A program made the position numbers and the translations under genes. From contig CM055097.1 in assembly GCA_029204225.1 (NCBI GenBank), positions 26,071,039 to 26,135,038 on the forward strand: a DNA stretch of 64,000 bases, given 5' to 3'. The stretch's first letter is position 1. Each line of letters begins with the position of its first letter. Below, piece by piece: positions 1-11,734 of this stretch. Source of the DNA: Diphasiastrum complanatum. Its lineage: Eukaryota; Streptophyta; Lycopodiopsida; Lycopodiales; Lycopodiaceae. The notes beneath the pieces were generated by a model. The model was not told where the DNA came from. It searched no databases and worked only from the letters and a program-made list of their open reading frames with translations.

Positions 1-156
1 ATGTTCAATTTACTTATCCATATCAATATCTTTGTAACAAGGTAATAAAGTTGATAATTTTAGCCAACCATAATATAGTTCAGTAGTGATTTCATTAATG
101 TTGGACGATCTTAATGTAATATGATTCAAACCTTTAAGTAGGTCTTTCCTTATCTT

Positions 157-873
157 TTATTGTAAATGATATTGCAATCCATGGCCATTGAGACGATATG
201 CATCTTTTGATATAAACTCTTTTAAACATTTATTTGTAAAAGAACAGCATGTAGTATCATCAGTAAAGCTAAATTTGCAAAAAGCATCAAACGGTTTGTA
301 CCATAGCGATTTAATATGGGGAAGATAAGTCCAACCAAATACAATGTCATCAAAGAAGTCATCAATAGAGCCAAAAATATAGACTAAGGTCTCGACATAA
401 AATTGCTTGATATTCATACTCTCAAAACTCCTATTATAGTAGCGTAAATGTAAAAATGCCTTCTCTTTATCAATCTAATTGCTAAGCTGAATCTACTTCA
501 CCGCATTGACCACAAGCACCCTTTTTATTTCTTCCTCATCTTGCACATGGATCAATCCCTATAAAAGTTAAGCTTTTCCACTGGTAGCTCTTCCTTCCAA
601 TACTACTTTGTCCACCTTTGCCTCTGAACTGTATATATTTCTTTTTCTTATTTCCACTTCCAGAAACCACTGAGCTTGGATTGTTCAGGTTAAAAGTTCA
701 TGTACTCTTGTTAGAATTTTGAAAGTATTTGTCTTAAGTAATCCTTCAATCTCTGGTATATTTTTGGCATCACCAATTTTGAAAAAAAGTTTACATATTG
801 GGTCAAGTGCAAGTCTAATGGAAGAATCGATCATATATTTCCTAATAAAGAGGAAGGTAATATGGGATTTCAC
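157..873 (-). pseudogene. degraded coding remnant, unidentified
   Basis: The minus strand holds two open stretches, 873-685 and 417-157. They are separated by sequence that still reads as plausible protein but is interrupted by several stops. I do not recognise a family. The segments could be exons or decayed exons of one gene, or chance. There is no flanking LTR or primer site to assign them to an element. Confidence 0.2.
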
Positions 874-1310
874 AACATCTCTAGCTGGTTTGTGTAACCA
901 AAGAAAGAAAGCATTGATTTGGTTTTACAAGGAGACACCAAAGAAGAATTTTCCAAGATTATTCATCATAAACCAGACAACCTGTTCAAACCAGATAATG
1001 GAAAATTGTTTTTGCATTTATCACGACAACGACAGGCCTTTTCCAGTTCCAGATACGGTCTTGGTGTAAGTTTATCCTATTGAATCCAGTCTCAAAGTGG
1101 CCTTACGACAAATTGACTTGACTTACCCAAAATAGGTCATTGAAGTGTATCTCCTTGATGACAATCCTGATACACTGCTCCGCAACTACAATAACTTGAT
1201 CAAAATTGACTTACCAACTACAAATACCGCAAATCATCACTTACAACTCACCATCATGAGCATTCAAAGTGTGAATACTGACCCGTTCTCCATCTTTTGC
1301 ATGTCCCACA
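874..1310. other. no gene seen
   Basis: AT-rich sequence between the faint remnant on the left and the 5' LTR of copia A. I see no supported gene. An open stretch on the plus strand (719-1069) has no recognisable composition or motif. Confidence 0.4.
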
Positions 1311-2040
1311 TGTGAATATTATTAAAATATTATCTTCCTATCTCGAGTTTGGGGCCATGTCCATGGTTATTTTCATTGTAATTGATGTTATACATAAAAG
1401 GTATGTGAACTGAGCACATAACCTTCTAGTATAGGTCGGATTTGAGCTAGGTAGATTCAATTTTGATGACATGCAGAAGTTTAGATAGCATGCAATGTCA
1501 TACTATATGCATGCAAGCCACATGCAATCAGTGCATGCAATATGCAAAGTGGTTTCTGTGATGTACACACGTCTAGTCAATTTTATGAGTTGACATACAG
1601 TACATGCAACATCCATGCATGCAGTTACACATGTGAATCTCTGGTAGGTAAATTAGTTCAGTTAAGTGGACTTTCCCTGCAATTCCACTGTAGGAATTCG
1701 AGTCTCTCTCATGTAGGAAAATCTTGGCATATTTTGCCATATTGTGAATAATGAGATTTTGGTAATTTGGACTCATTCTCTCTCTACTTGAGTTCTCTTT
1801 CATTGATTTTCTCTCTCTACACAAGAGCAGCCTGCTTTTCCCATACTGAGTACTTAAGATTTTTTCTGACATTCAATTCTCATAGTGAGAAGTTGGATTT
1901 TTCAATCAGATGTATGCCATTGTGCTCTTGCCATAGATTTTTCAAGTATACTGTTCTCTGATCAATCTTGTGCAATCACAACACCTCAGTAAGATCTTGT
2001 AGGGTGTGTGGTGAGGTTCACACGTGCTAAAAACTTCACA
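1311..2040 (+). repeat. 5' LTR of copia A
   Basis: 730 bp, beginning TGTGAATATT and ending ACTTCACA, directly before the primer site. The first ~300 bp are repeated at 5892-6193. Near its 3' end it carries TTCACACGTG, a G-box-containing motif also found near LTR ends of other elements here. The stretch 1490-1630 is rich in GCATGCA motifs. Confidence 0.88.
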
Positions 2041-2052
2041 TGGTATCAAAGC
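2041..2052 (+). other. primer binding site of copia A
   Basis: TGGTATCAAAGC follows the LTR end with no gap. It differs by one base from the usual plant TGGTATCAGAGC complementary to the 3' end of initiator Met-tRNA. A leader without coding sequence runs from here to the gag start at 2817. Confidence 0.85.
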
Positions 2053-2816
2053 TTCATGCTTTGAAGAGGTGAGGGTGTATACATCAGATCAACAGTGCTT
2101 TTTCTTTCAGGAACTCGGATTTGGGAGAGGGATTCAAACTCGCTAAGAGACAAGTTATTTGTGGATCATAAGTGGAACAAAGCGAGTCTGATTTGCTCCA
2201 ACACAGCTCTGTATGGACAGAGAGCTCACATGTGTGAGATCAGCCCTCATTAGTTGAGTGCTACTTCTCTAGAATTGATCCAAATTTGATGTTCTATAGC
2301 TTGTTGGATAGGTATTGAAGAGTAGAATGTGCTGCTCATGTTTCTAAATTAATTTGATTTGTTTTTAGAAGAGTTTTAGGCAATCAAAGAGTTTGAGAGA
2401 GTACTCAACTCGTGGGATATGCCAAAGTGAGCACACATCAGTTCTTTTCACCATTTTCATCAATTTTCAATGTCAATCAAGTAGAATGGGATAGAAGTGA
2501 GTGTTATGAGGTCTTAGACTTTTCATTTCACACAAATTACTGTGTTTGAGTTGAAAGTAAGTTCCTAGAGAGTTTTTTAGTTTTTTGAAACTTGTGGAAG
2601 AGATAGACTTCTTACTTGCATGTGCTTCTTTTTTGTGACTGAAGCAAGATCCAAATTCAAGTTAGATTGATTTTCTGTGTTGAGAATTTGTTCTCACATC
2701 TGTTGCTAGATTTCATAGGTTGGATCAACATCAATGTTAGATCCTAGATTGAGATAGCAAGCAACATCCTTTCAACTCCATTTCTTTTATCATTACTAGA
2801 ATTTCTCATAGAGAAG

Positions 2817-3713
2817 ATGTCTTCATCTAGCTCACATTTCTTGGAGCATAGTGAGAGATTAACATTTTCTAATTATGCAATGTGGAAGATAAAAATGGAA
2901 TCATTATTGATTCTACAAGATGTAATGGATATTGTGAGTGTAGCTAAAGAAGAACCTGCTATACCTAATGAAGCTGCAACATTTCACAAAAGAACTAGAA
3001 TTTTCCTTCATTTCATAAAAATGAATGTAACTAATGAAGTGCTAAGAGAGATCAGTACATGCACCAATGCCAAGGAAGCTTGGGATACTCTAAAAACAAT
3101 CTATGAAATCAAGAATACTTCTAGTTTCCTTACACTTAGAAACCAAATATTTTTAGGCTATCAGAGAGCAGATCAGAGTGCTTCATCATATGTCATGAGA
3201 GTTAAGGATCTTCATCAAGAGTTAGCTAGTATTGGAGATGCTCTTAAGAACACTGAACTTGTTCAAGTAGTCCTTAATGGACTTAGAGATGAGTATGACA
3301 TTATTGTACAGACTTATGCTGTCAGAGAGGATCTTCCATTCTTGGAGACACTGCAAGGTGTTCTCATTGCTGAAGAAAGCAGACAAGAGAACAAGATGCT
3401 AAGGATCAACAGACTTTCATTGAAAGATGGTGGAGATGACAAAGCACTCTTCATCAGAGACAAGTCAAGAGGCAAGGGCAACGTACAACAACACTTCAAG
3501 AAGGACAAAACCGAGGAAGGTGGTGAGGATCAATCCTCACAAACTGCAACATCCAGTGGCAAGAAAAAGCTGTCAAAGATCAAGTGTTTTTTCTGTGGCA
3601 AGAAAGGACACTATGCATCAAACTGTTTCAAGAAGAAGAACCAACTAAGCAAGCTAGCCTTACTAATGAAGATGAGTGTGAGGGTGTTGAGTGTGAAAGA
3701 GAGGATTCATTAA
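2817..3713 (+). pseudogene. gag of copia A
   Basis: 298-residue reading frame starting at the ATG at 2817. Residues ~10-200 match the UBN2/retrotrans_gag type of copia capsid (SNYAMWKIKMESLL, then EAWDTLKTIYE). A basic Lys-rich stretch precedes a complete CCHC zinc knuckle starting at Cys257 (C-x2-C-x4-H-x4-C, CFFCGKKGHYASNC). The last ~25 residues are out of frame: the natural continuation toward protease is in the frame opening at 3584. The product would package element RNA in a virus-like particle. Confidence 0.85.
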
Positions 3714-4250
3714 TGATGTCAACTTTTTCATCTTTTCCTTTTAAGAATGAAGAAGTTTCATGGATAGATAGTGGGGCTAGTTTCCATTGTCTAGTTCTAG
3801 GAACTCTTTCACTAATCTCATGCCATATCTAGGTGCAAAAAGATCAATCTATACTGCTAATGATGTAGAGTGTAGAATTGAGGGAATAGGTAGTATTCCA
3901 CTGCATGCATCATCATCAAGATCTTTTTGCTTACATGATGTACTTTATGTACCTAGACTAACTAAGAATCTCATTAGTGTAGGACAGTTGTTTGATAGTG
4001 GATTGGATGTCAAGTTTCAAGTTGACAAGTGTATAATCTCAAGAGAAAATGAAGTTATTGCTAGAGGATCTAGAATTGGTAATTTGTACAGACTAGATTC
4101 TAGGGAGAGTGCTAACATTTCAGATATTGCTTATGAGACCAAGGGTCTTTAGGAGGATCTGTGGCACAAGAGATTGGGACATCCCAATTTCAAAGCCATG
4201 CAATCTATGGTCAAGGAAGGAAAGAAGAAGATCTACATGAGCAAGATCTG
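3584..4250 (+). pseudogene. protease and GAG-pre-integrase segment of copia A
   Basis: Two frames carry this segment. The first reads to SWIDSGASFHC, the aspartic protease motif D-S-G-A with catalytic Asp. After a frame change near 3790 the second reads the rest of protease (DVLYVPRLTKNLISVGQL) and ends at a TAG at 4150, just before LWHKRLGHPN, the His part of the integrase zinc-binding region. The catalytic integrase core that should follow is absent. At least one frameshift and one stop interrupt it. Confidence 0.8.
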
Positions 4251-4288
4251 AGCCAAGAAGGCTCACATATGATGAAGAAGGAAGGCAA

Positions 4289-5877
4289 GTGGAAGGTGAA
4301 ACTTCCTATCATGCTCTCTTCATATCAGATGAAGAGCCTAAAGATGTCCAAGAAGCTCTTCAATCCAAGATATGGGTTGAAGCAATGACCCAAGCGTTTG
4401 AAGCCTTGATTTTAAACAACACATGGGAGCTTGTGGAGCCACCAAACAACATGCATGTGATTGGATGTAAGTGGGTTTTCAGAATCAAGTATAATCATGA
4501 TGGATCTATCAATAAGTATAAAGCAAGACTTTGTGCCAAAGGCTACTCACAAATCAAAGGTCTTGACCATGAAGACACCTTTACACCAGTTGCAAAGATG
4601 GTAACAATCTGAATGCTTATGTCTCTTGCATGTTCTCACAATTGGAGTATGTTCTAGCTTGATGTTTCTAATGCATTTCTCAATGGTTACCTTGAGGAGG
4701 AGATTTACATGGAGCAACCTCCAGGTTTTGTGAAAGAAGGTGATGAATCAAAAGTTTGTCTTTTGTTCAAAAGTCTCTATGGACTGAAACAAGCACCAAG
4801 GTCTTGGTATGCAAGGCTCAACTCCTATCTCATATCACTCGGATTTTGTCTAAGTGAATATGACCCTTGTCTATATTATAAGTTTGTAGATAAGTTTGTA
4901 ATTATTCTTCTCATCTATGTAGATGATATCATTCTTTGTGGAAATAATGAGAAGCTAGTTGAAGAAACTAAGCATGCACTTGCTAGTGAGTTTAAGATGC
5001 AAGACTTTGGAGTTCTTCACTATATTCTAGGCCTTGAAATAGATTTTTTGAAAGGTCAAGCATTTATAAGCCAAAGTAGATATGCACTTTCCATGCTCAA
5101 GAAATTCCAGATGGAAAATTGTAAAGGCATAGATACACCTGTGGAGCACACTATAAAAGTTCCTATGAAAGATGATGAAAAATTCTTTGTGGAGTCACTC
5201 TTTATAGGAGTCTTATTGAATCACTTATTTGGTTAACAGTGACTAGGCCTGATCTAAGCTTTTGTGTTCATAAGCTAAGTCAATACATGCAGGATCCAAA
5301 GTTATATCACTGGAAGTTGGCTAAAAGAATCTTGAGGTATATATCTTCAACCTTAGATTATAGATTATTCTACAAGGGAGAAGATCTGACTTTGATTGCT
5401 TTTTCAGATTCAGATTTTGCAGAAGACAGGTTGGATAGAAAATCCGCAAGTTCTTACACTATATTTCCTGGAGGAAATTTGGTTTCTTGGCTGTCAAAGA
5501 AGTAGGCAACTATTTCCTTATCATCTTGTGAAGCTGAGTACAAATCTCTTACAACCACAACAAAGGAGGTTTTGTGGATCAAAAGGCTACTTTTGGAGCT
5601 AAAGTGTTATGCAGATGATCTTCCAATTATCAAGAATGATAACATTTATGCTTAGGCTCTTGCAAATAATCCAGTGTTCCATGCAAGGAGCAAACACATC
5701 GAGCTAGCTCATCATTTTGTAAGAGAAAAAGTCATTGGGAGAGAGATCTCACTGGAGCATGTTGATTCTACAAATTGTGTTGCAAATCTTCTCACCAAGC
5801 CACTACTCAAGAATGTCTTTATTAAGATGAGGTCTAATCTTGGCCTAATTTCAAAGTCTATGTTGATAGGAACATAA
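4289..5877 (+). pseudogene. reverse transcriptase-RNase H of copia A
   Basis: Copia RT in broken frames: CKWVFRIKYNHDG at ~4460, stops near 4611 and 4660, LYGLKQAPRSWY at ~4780, and the catalytic LLIYVDDIILCG at ~4910. RNase H follows (FSDSDFAEDRLDRKSAS at ~5400; HARSKHIELAHHFVREK at ~5690) and ends at a TAA two bases before the polypurine tract. Stops near 5235, 5503 and 5653 and frame changes make it non-functional. Confidence 0.88.
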
Positions 5878-5878
5878 A

Positions 5879-6193
5879 TTTTAAGGAGGAGTGTGAAGAT
5901 TATTAAAATATTATCTTCCTATCTCAAGTTTGGGGCCATGTCCATGGTTATTTCCATTGTAATTCATGTTGTACATAAAAGATATGTGAATTGAGAACAT
6001 AACCTTCTAGTACAGGTCGGATTTGAGTTAGGTAGATTCAATTTTGATGACATGCAGAAGTTTAGATAGCATGCAATGTCATACTGTATGTAAGCAAGCC
6101 GCATGCAATCAGTGCATGCAACATGCGAAGTGATTTATGTGATCTACACATATCTAGGCAATTGTATGAGTTGACATGCAGTACATGCAACAT
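5879..6193 (+). repeat. polypurine tract and truncated 3' LTR of copia A
   Basis: The purine run TTTTAAGGAGGAG (5879-5891) is followed by TGTGAAGATT, the LTR start (5892). About 302 bp of LTR are present, matching 1311-1613. Similarity stops abruptly after ACATGCAACA at ~6193, where minus-strand RNase H sequence of copia B begins. No target-site duplication can be tested at this end. Confidence 0.85.
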
Positions 6194-7618
6194 TATCTTG
6201 CATTCGACAATACTATAATCTGACCACTTCGTTGAGAACTTTGCTTCTGACATAGGATACTTCAGTTCAATGTGCTTACTCCTAGAATGAAATCTAGGGT
6301 TGGCTGATAAGGCAATGGCACTTTGATTATTCCAAAATAATAAAGTCGGAGCATATTGATTTAGAATGATATTTGAAAGTAAGTTTTTCAACCAAATTGC
6401 TTTCTTTGTAACTTGTGAGATTGCGATATACTCCGATTTTGTAAAAGATAGAGCTATCGAAGATCGCTTGCGACTGTTTGAGGAAACAAGACCATTGTTG
6501 AGAAAGAATATAAATCTAGAAGTAGATTTACGAGTGTCTACATCTCCTGCCCAACTTGCATCTGTAAAACCAGTGAAAAAATTGAGTCTATCGTTGTCGA
6601 CTGTTCCATAACAAATGCAAAAGTTCATAGTAGCTCAAAGATATCTCATGAATCTGATAAGAGCCTTCCAATGTGTTACACCAGGGCTAGTCATAAACTG
6701 ACTTAGGGAGTTGACTGTAAAAGTTATGTCTCGCCTGGTACAGATCATTGCATACATAACAAATCCTATTATAGAATGATAAGGATACTCATGCATCTGC
6801 TCCTTCTCTTGAATTGTTTGAGGACATTGGTCCTTCAACAATTTAATGGAGTTTACACACATGAGTGTGTTTACCCTCGATAATATAACATTCGGATTGC
6901 ACCATGTAAATGTCTTTTTCAATAACTCCATTGAGATATGTTGTCTATACATCCATTTGATGTATTTCCAAATTTGCTTCAACAACAAACGATAATAAAA
7001 GTTGAATAGAAGAATGCTTGACTACTGGACTGAAAGTCTCAGTGTAATCGACATTGTATACCTGAGAAAATCCTCTGGCGACAAGTTGGGCCTTTCTTCT
7101 ATCTATGCTTCCATCTGCTTTGTACTTGACTTTAAAAATCCATTTGCAATCACTACGTTTCTGCTAGTAGGTAATTCGACAATCGTCCATGTCTGGTTCT
7201 TGATAAGAGATAAATACTCTTTATCCATAGCTTTTTTCCAAAGATCGGAATCTGGCTGATTGAGTGCCTCTTCAATAGTTGTCGGCTCCTGAACAAGGTA
7301 GGTTGCAGACTCATCAATATACCTATTAGGTGGTCTACTAACTCTTGACGATCTTTTGCGAAGTAGAGAAAGTTATTGTAGTTGCTGAACTGCAACAACA
7401 TCATCTTCAAATTCGTCATTGATATGTTGTTTGTTGAAAGTAGATGAGCTTGGACCTTCAATGAGAATAGTCGGCTGAGAAACTGGGAAGTTCAATATGT
7501 CAGCAGAATCTGATAGGTCGGCTACATGGGCACTACCTTTTCCTTTGAGGTTGATAAACTGTTCTCCAGATGAAGATGACATCCCGGCTAGTGAATATCT
7601 TCGACTTGATGGGATCAA
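6194..7618 (-). pseudogene. reverse transcriptase-RNase H of copia B
   Basis: RNase H occupies 6628-6194 (FTDASWAGDVDTRKSTS, then SAIALSANPRFHSRSKHIEL). It runs out at the junction with the copia A LTR; residues read beyond that point come from antisense LTR. RT fragments lie at 6988-6635 and 7461-7153 (the latter includes the conserved segment preceding RT). The YVDD region is not readable in one frame, so RT is partly deleted or decayed. Confidence 0.8.
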
Positions 7619-7619
7619 A

Positions 7620-8440
7620 CAACTTGTAGTCTTGATCTAAGTAGTATAGCTGATGAAAATACATTTGATACTCTGGAAATCGAGCTTTTTTCTGAGATCA
7701 TGTGGATTGTCACATAAGGAGTACATCCAAAAACTTGTAAGTTTGATAAAGAAGGTTTGGTACTTGTCCAAACTTCGAATGGTGTTTTGTCTGAGAGACC
7801 TTTAGTAAGACATCTATTCTAAATATAGGTTGCTCTTGAAACAGCTTCAGCCCAGAAGAACTTTGGAAGTGTTGTGTGTGATAACATATACTTTGCCGAT
7901 TCGACTAAGGTTCTGTTCTTTCTCTCAACAAGACCATTTGACTGAGGTGAATAGGAGGTAATGTATTGTTGTTCAATGTCGTTGTTAAGATAGTACTCCT
8001 TGAATTTGGTGGAGATGTGTTCTCCCCTATTATCTGACCTCAGTGCCTTGATTCATTTGCCAGTTTGATGTTATACATGCTCTTTGAACCGTCTAAACTT
8101 GATGAAAGCTTCCGATTTCTGTTTAATGAAGTAAACAGTTGTTCTTCTGGAGAATTCATCAATAAAGGTAATGAAATACTTTGTATCTAGCAATGAAGGA
8201 GTTTGCATAGGTCCACATATATCTGTATGAACAACATCTAACAGACCTTTTGATGCATGCCTATGACTTGATCTAAAAGAAATCCTAGTCTGCTTCAAGG
8301 ATGCAGCTATGGTAGCCAGGGAGATTGACTTTACCAGAAGGATAGTCGAGATCAAGTACTAGGGATTGTCTGGACATGTTCGAAACAGATGCATAATTCA
8401 AGTGTCCTAAGTGATGATGTCATAGTAATGCTTTATTGAC
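7620..8440 (-). pseudogene. integrase of copia B
   Basis: Minus-strand fragments of the copia integrase: HTDICGPMQTPS with the first catalytic Asp near 8230, the FIDEFSRRTTVYFIKQKSEAF block, then VERKNRT with the catalytic Glu near 7905, and the C-terminal TKPSLSNLQVFGC block near 7750. Several stops and frame changes separate these. Confidence 0.75.
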
Positions 8441-8452
8441 AAGAATAGAGGT

Positions 8453-8863
8453 TTACAAAGCTTGATTAGAATCTGAATAACAATGTACCAGTTTATATAT
8501 GTATCCATGCCTCTTTTCGAGTGCAAGGATCTTATTACTCCTATCAATAATTCTACATTGATTAGACTCAAACTCCACCTTATGATCTAAATCTATAATT
8601 CTACTTACTGATGATAGATTTGTAGAGAGTTTAGAAACATACAAGACTTTTGACAGTAGTTTGAATTGATCATGCTGGAACCTTAATCTTACAGTACCTT
8701 CACCTTCGATAGTGTGAGTGCTATCGTCACCAAGATGAACATACTTTTTTGTGTTGTAAGGCATATAGGATTGGAAAATCTCACGAAGATTGGTCATATA
8801 TTGAGTAGCTCTAGAATCCAGAAACCACAAATCATCCCAATTCGCGTATTGGTCTTTGACCAT
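8453..8863 (-). pseudogene. protease region of copia B with altered active site
   Basis: 136-residue frame containing DDLWFLDSRATQYMTN. The usual copia motif is D-S-G-A-T; here Gly is Arg, which should disable the enzyme. Downstream is the VLYVSKLSTNLSSVS block that follows protease in this clade. The frame continues toward the GAG-pre-integrase region (YIYKLVHCYSDS). Confidence 0.78.
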
Positions 8864-8989
8864 AAAAGCGCCTTCATCTATTTTGACTTCAGGAGATTCT
8901 GTAACTCTATTTGCTTTTTGATTAGATTTCTTGGCTGCATTCTTTGCTTTGAGAATTTAGCAATCCTGGATCTCATGGTTATTGCATTT

Positions 8990-9641
8990 GCAATACCTAC
9001 AAAATATCTTCTTCATCAACGAATGTGGATTCGATATTGTTCTTGATTATGAGTCTGTTTCTGACCCTTGTTGACATATAGAGCATGAGATGAAGAGGTA
9101 GACGAAGTGTCTTGACTTTTTATCTTCTTGCAACAACATAGTGATAACTCTGGTAAGAGTTAAATCTGAGTGTGTCGTGATGATCATCACCCAGTTCTCA
9201 TATGTAGAGGGTAGACTTGAAAGCAATGTCAAAATGGCATCTTGATATCCGACATCGACCATATTTTGCAAGAGATTCTTAAACTGTTAATATGATTGTA
9301 AAAAGAATCATTATTCGACATCTTGAGTGTGAAGAATTTTCTTCAAAGATGTAACTTAGTAGTTATGTCTCTCACATCATATAGTGAGCTCAAGATGTCC
9401 CAAACTTCTTTTGAAGTTCTTGAGTATCTGATATATTGAGGATAATAAGCGTGAAAGCTTTACCATCCTTCGATTTCCATTTTGAGTCTTATGTGTCATC
9501 TTCAAGTTTCACTTCGATATCTGTAACAACATCCCACACCTCGTTGGCGATTAGCAAGGTCTTCATCTTAAATTTTCATAAATGATAATTGGATCCATTC
9601 AGCTTATCAACGATAAGACTGGCTTTACTTTGAGAATCCAT
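8990..9641 (-). pseudogene. gag of copia B
   Basis: Starts at the minus-strand ATG at 9641 (MDSQSKASL), the same start as in copia H at 61291. The capsid-like part includes DAILTLLSSLPSTYENWVMIITTHSDLTLTRVITMLLQED (9230-9110). A CCHC-type knuckle region CRYCKCNNHEIQDC lies near 9000. Internal stops and shifts break it. Confidence 0.75.
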
Positions 9642-9825
9642 CTTGAACTGCAGACTTCATCGTTAAGAGAGATACTGTGTTGCGCTACAATTGGAAATCA
9701 ATTCTCTGATACCGAACAAATCGATTTGAACTGAGAAATAATATGAATCATAAAAGATATCAAGTATAAGAGCTTGCGCTTTGATATAGTATTAGGCCTT
9801 GAAAAAGAATCAATAGTATGATACC

Positions 9826-11003
9826 ATGTCGGAAAGAGGTGTATAAAAGATAGGTTGAAAGAATCGAATAAAAATAATTCGAACGACAAGAAAGAAAACT
9901 TATCGTGCGCAGCGGAATAAACTATCTTTCTCTTTCTTTGTGCATGACTACCTACGCCTATCAATTTCGAACATAAATACATATAAGAAATCACATTCAA
10001 TCTTATAGTAACTAACTTTGAAATCATTAGTACTACAGTGATTACGTAGCCAAACATTTAAGCATTGAATTATCAAACAAATAATCTATCGCGAAGAATT
10101 ATAGAAACGCATACATTCTGAGACGAATTTGAACGCAATAAGAAGATAGTACTGATTTAGTATGAAAGCAGAACACATGTAAATGAGTACAACAAGTTGC
10201 GTATCGAAGCCGCGTACTCTAAGCTATCTATGAGTGGCTAAAGTATTAGTCTGAATTAACCGCAACTACTGATAAGTAGTAAGCGCAATAATAATCTCTA
10301 ATCAACTCTAAAGAAATGAGCTAGAATGCTCAAGAGTGTTCAGCTCGTAGGCTTGAGAGAGAGCTAACTATTCCATACTTGTTGATCTATTGATCGCAAC
10401 AATGCTTGATTGATAATGTAGAAATATGAGCAGCTATTTATACTAAGTAATTAGGTCATCAAAAGCATCATCCAGTTAGCTGTGATGTGTTGGCATCCAT
10501 CCAGTTAGGACTTCTCAGAAACTACTTGCTGATGGATTAATGCAAGTCGATGGCTTTGGTCATAAACAGTTTGTCTACAGAAATGAATGTAAACTGTCAC
10601 TCTGCAGAAATGGACGTAATCTGCCACAGGCGAAAAATGTGACAAATGCAAAAAATGCAAAAAACGTGAGAGTCTTTGCTAAAGTCATTTCATTAACTTT
10701 TAGGACATCTGACATTTTGCGAAAAATGCGATAGTCTTTGCTAAAGTCATTTCCTTAACTTTAAGGACATCTGGCATTTTGAGAAAAAGCCGAAGTGAGA
10801 GAAAATCCCAAAAGGCGCAAATCTTGACAGGCAAAAATGCTGAAAATGTCAAAAGGCAAAAAAAGCAAAAAAGCCGACACTGTGAGCTGTTTCTGAGTAG
10901 TTATGCAGACTGTGTAAAAACACAAAGAAAATTGTAGGTCTAGATAAAAGTTGGACGAAGATTAAAATGTCGATTAGTAGATTAGTAGGAGAATAATCCA
11001 ACA
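9826..11003 (-). repeat. 5' LTR of copia B
   Basis: 1178 bp bounded by TGTCGG at 9826 and CCAACA at 11003 on the plus strand. The opposite-strand version begins TGTTGGATTATTCTCCT, as does the copia H LTR at 59982. A mutated primer site (GTATGATACCA, 9815-9825) abuts its left end. The part near 10671-10790 holds a 62-bp tandem duplication. Blocks such as ATTACGTAGCCAAAC and ACGCCTATCAA are shared with the D LTR. Confidence 0.85.
10671..10792 (-). repeat. 62-bp tandem duplication in copia B LTR
   Basis: AGTCTTTGCTAAAG begins at 10671 and again at 10733, each followed by TCATTTC.TTAACTTT and GGACATCTG.CATTTTG. The period is 62 bp with a few mismatches. Upstream (10620-10665) are further GCGAAAAATG/GCAAAAAATG units. 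In element orientation this lies in U3, where repeats often act as enhancers; that role is inferred. Confidence 0.75.
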
Positions 11004-11734
11004 CTAATAGGTTTAGAGATCTAGGATAAGAGTATTCAACTAAATGTTCCGTTGTTACAAAGTACTTTGTATGGTATTTGACATTTGTGAATAGAATAGG
11101 TCCAAATTGAGAGAAATTGTCAACTAGTTTGAGATTTTATATGTTAAGTTTATTTGGCAATTTTGGCCAATATGCATTAAACCTTAGAGATAGACTTTAC
11201 AAAGTTAATAAGGCCTAATAATAGTTGATTTACTATTTTTAAAAAATTAGGCATGTTGATAAGGCTGTCTATAGACCTACTATAATTGGCTGTTAGAGAT
11301 GCATTGAATCTAATAATGTTAGATCTAGGGTTTGGAATAGATCTAGAACTTTCCATAAGTTCATAAGCTTGTGCAAGAGAATGCAAATGAGGAAAAGAGA
11401 TGATATATATAGGCTACAATCATGGGAGAATTTCATTCCTCTCATTCTTCTCTCATTCATTCTTATAAAAGATATCTCTCTTTGGGACTCTACATCCATT
11501 TTTTGCATCTTAGTGGTTATATATTGAAATCTTGTGTATAGAATGCTATTTTTTTCTTATGAACATTATGGATTCACACATGTGAGTACTACTATAGTAC
11601 ATATGTTGTATGGATGAGAACAATAAGCTATCATACATAAGTGATTTTGAAGTTCTTATTGAGTTTACATCTTCTATGTGTGGTAGATGCAATATTTCTA
11701 CATTGTTAATGATTTTTTCCATGTTAGCCAAAGA
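11004..11734. other. no gene seen between copia B and gypsy C
   Basis: AT-rich sequence with no recognisable domain. The left edge of gypsy C is not sharp: readable RT thumb sequence starts around 11735-11800. Short minus-strand open stretches (11177-11731) have no support. Confidence 0.4.

Larger units (their letters stand above)
1311..6193 (+). mobile_element. Ty1/copia LTR retrotransposon A, integrase core deleted
   Basis: Order on the plus strand: 5' LTR (1311-2040), primer site, gag with a CCHC knuckle, aspartic protease, GAG-pre-integrase segment, reverse transcriptase, RNase H, polypurine tract, partial 3' LTR. The integrase catalytic core is missing: the LWHKRLGHPN segment near 4165 is followed within about 150 bp by the RT-leading segment that normally comes much later. 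The two LTRs differ by roughly 7 percent over their first 140 bp by eye, so the insertion is fairly old. The 3' LTR is cut at about 6193, where copia B begins. Gag, protease and RT closely resemble copia G. Confidence 0.9.
6194..11003 (-). mobile_element. Ty1/copia LTR retrotransposon B, 3' end lost
   Basis: Minus-strand element whose 5' LTR is at the right (9826-11003). Reading leftward: mutated primer site, gag, CCHC region, protease, integrase, RT and RNase H. The body stops inside the RNase H C-terminus at 6194, so the RNase H tail, polypurine tract and 3' LTR are gone. Gag and leader closely match copia H at 61.1-62.1 kb, and the RNase H matches copia D. All frames are broken by shifts and stops. 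Confidence 0.88.

Noticed and set aside
1490-1630. GCATGCA-rich stretch as a regulatory array
   Set aside because: It lies inside the copia A LTR and is repeated in the 3' LTR; explained by the LTR, though the motif density could still affect LTR expression.
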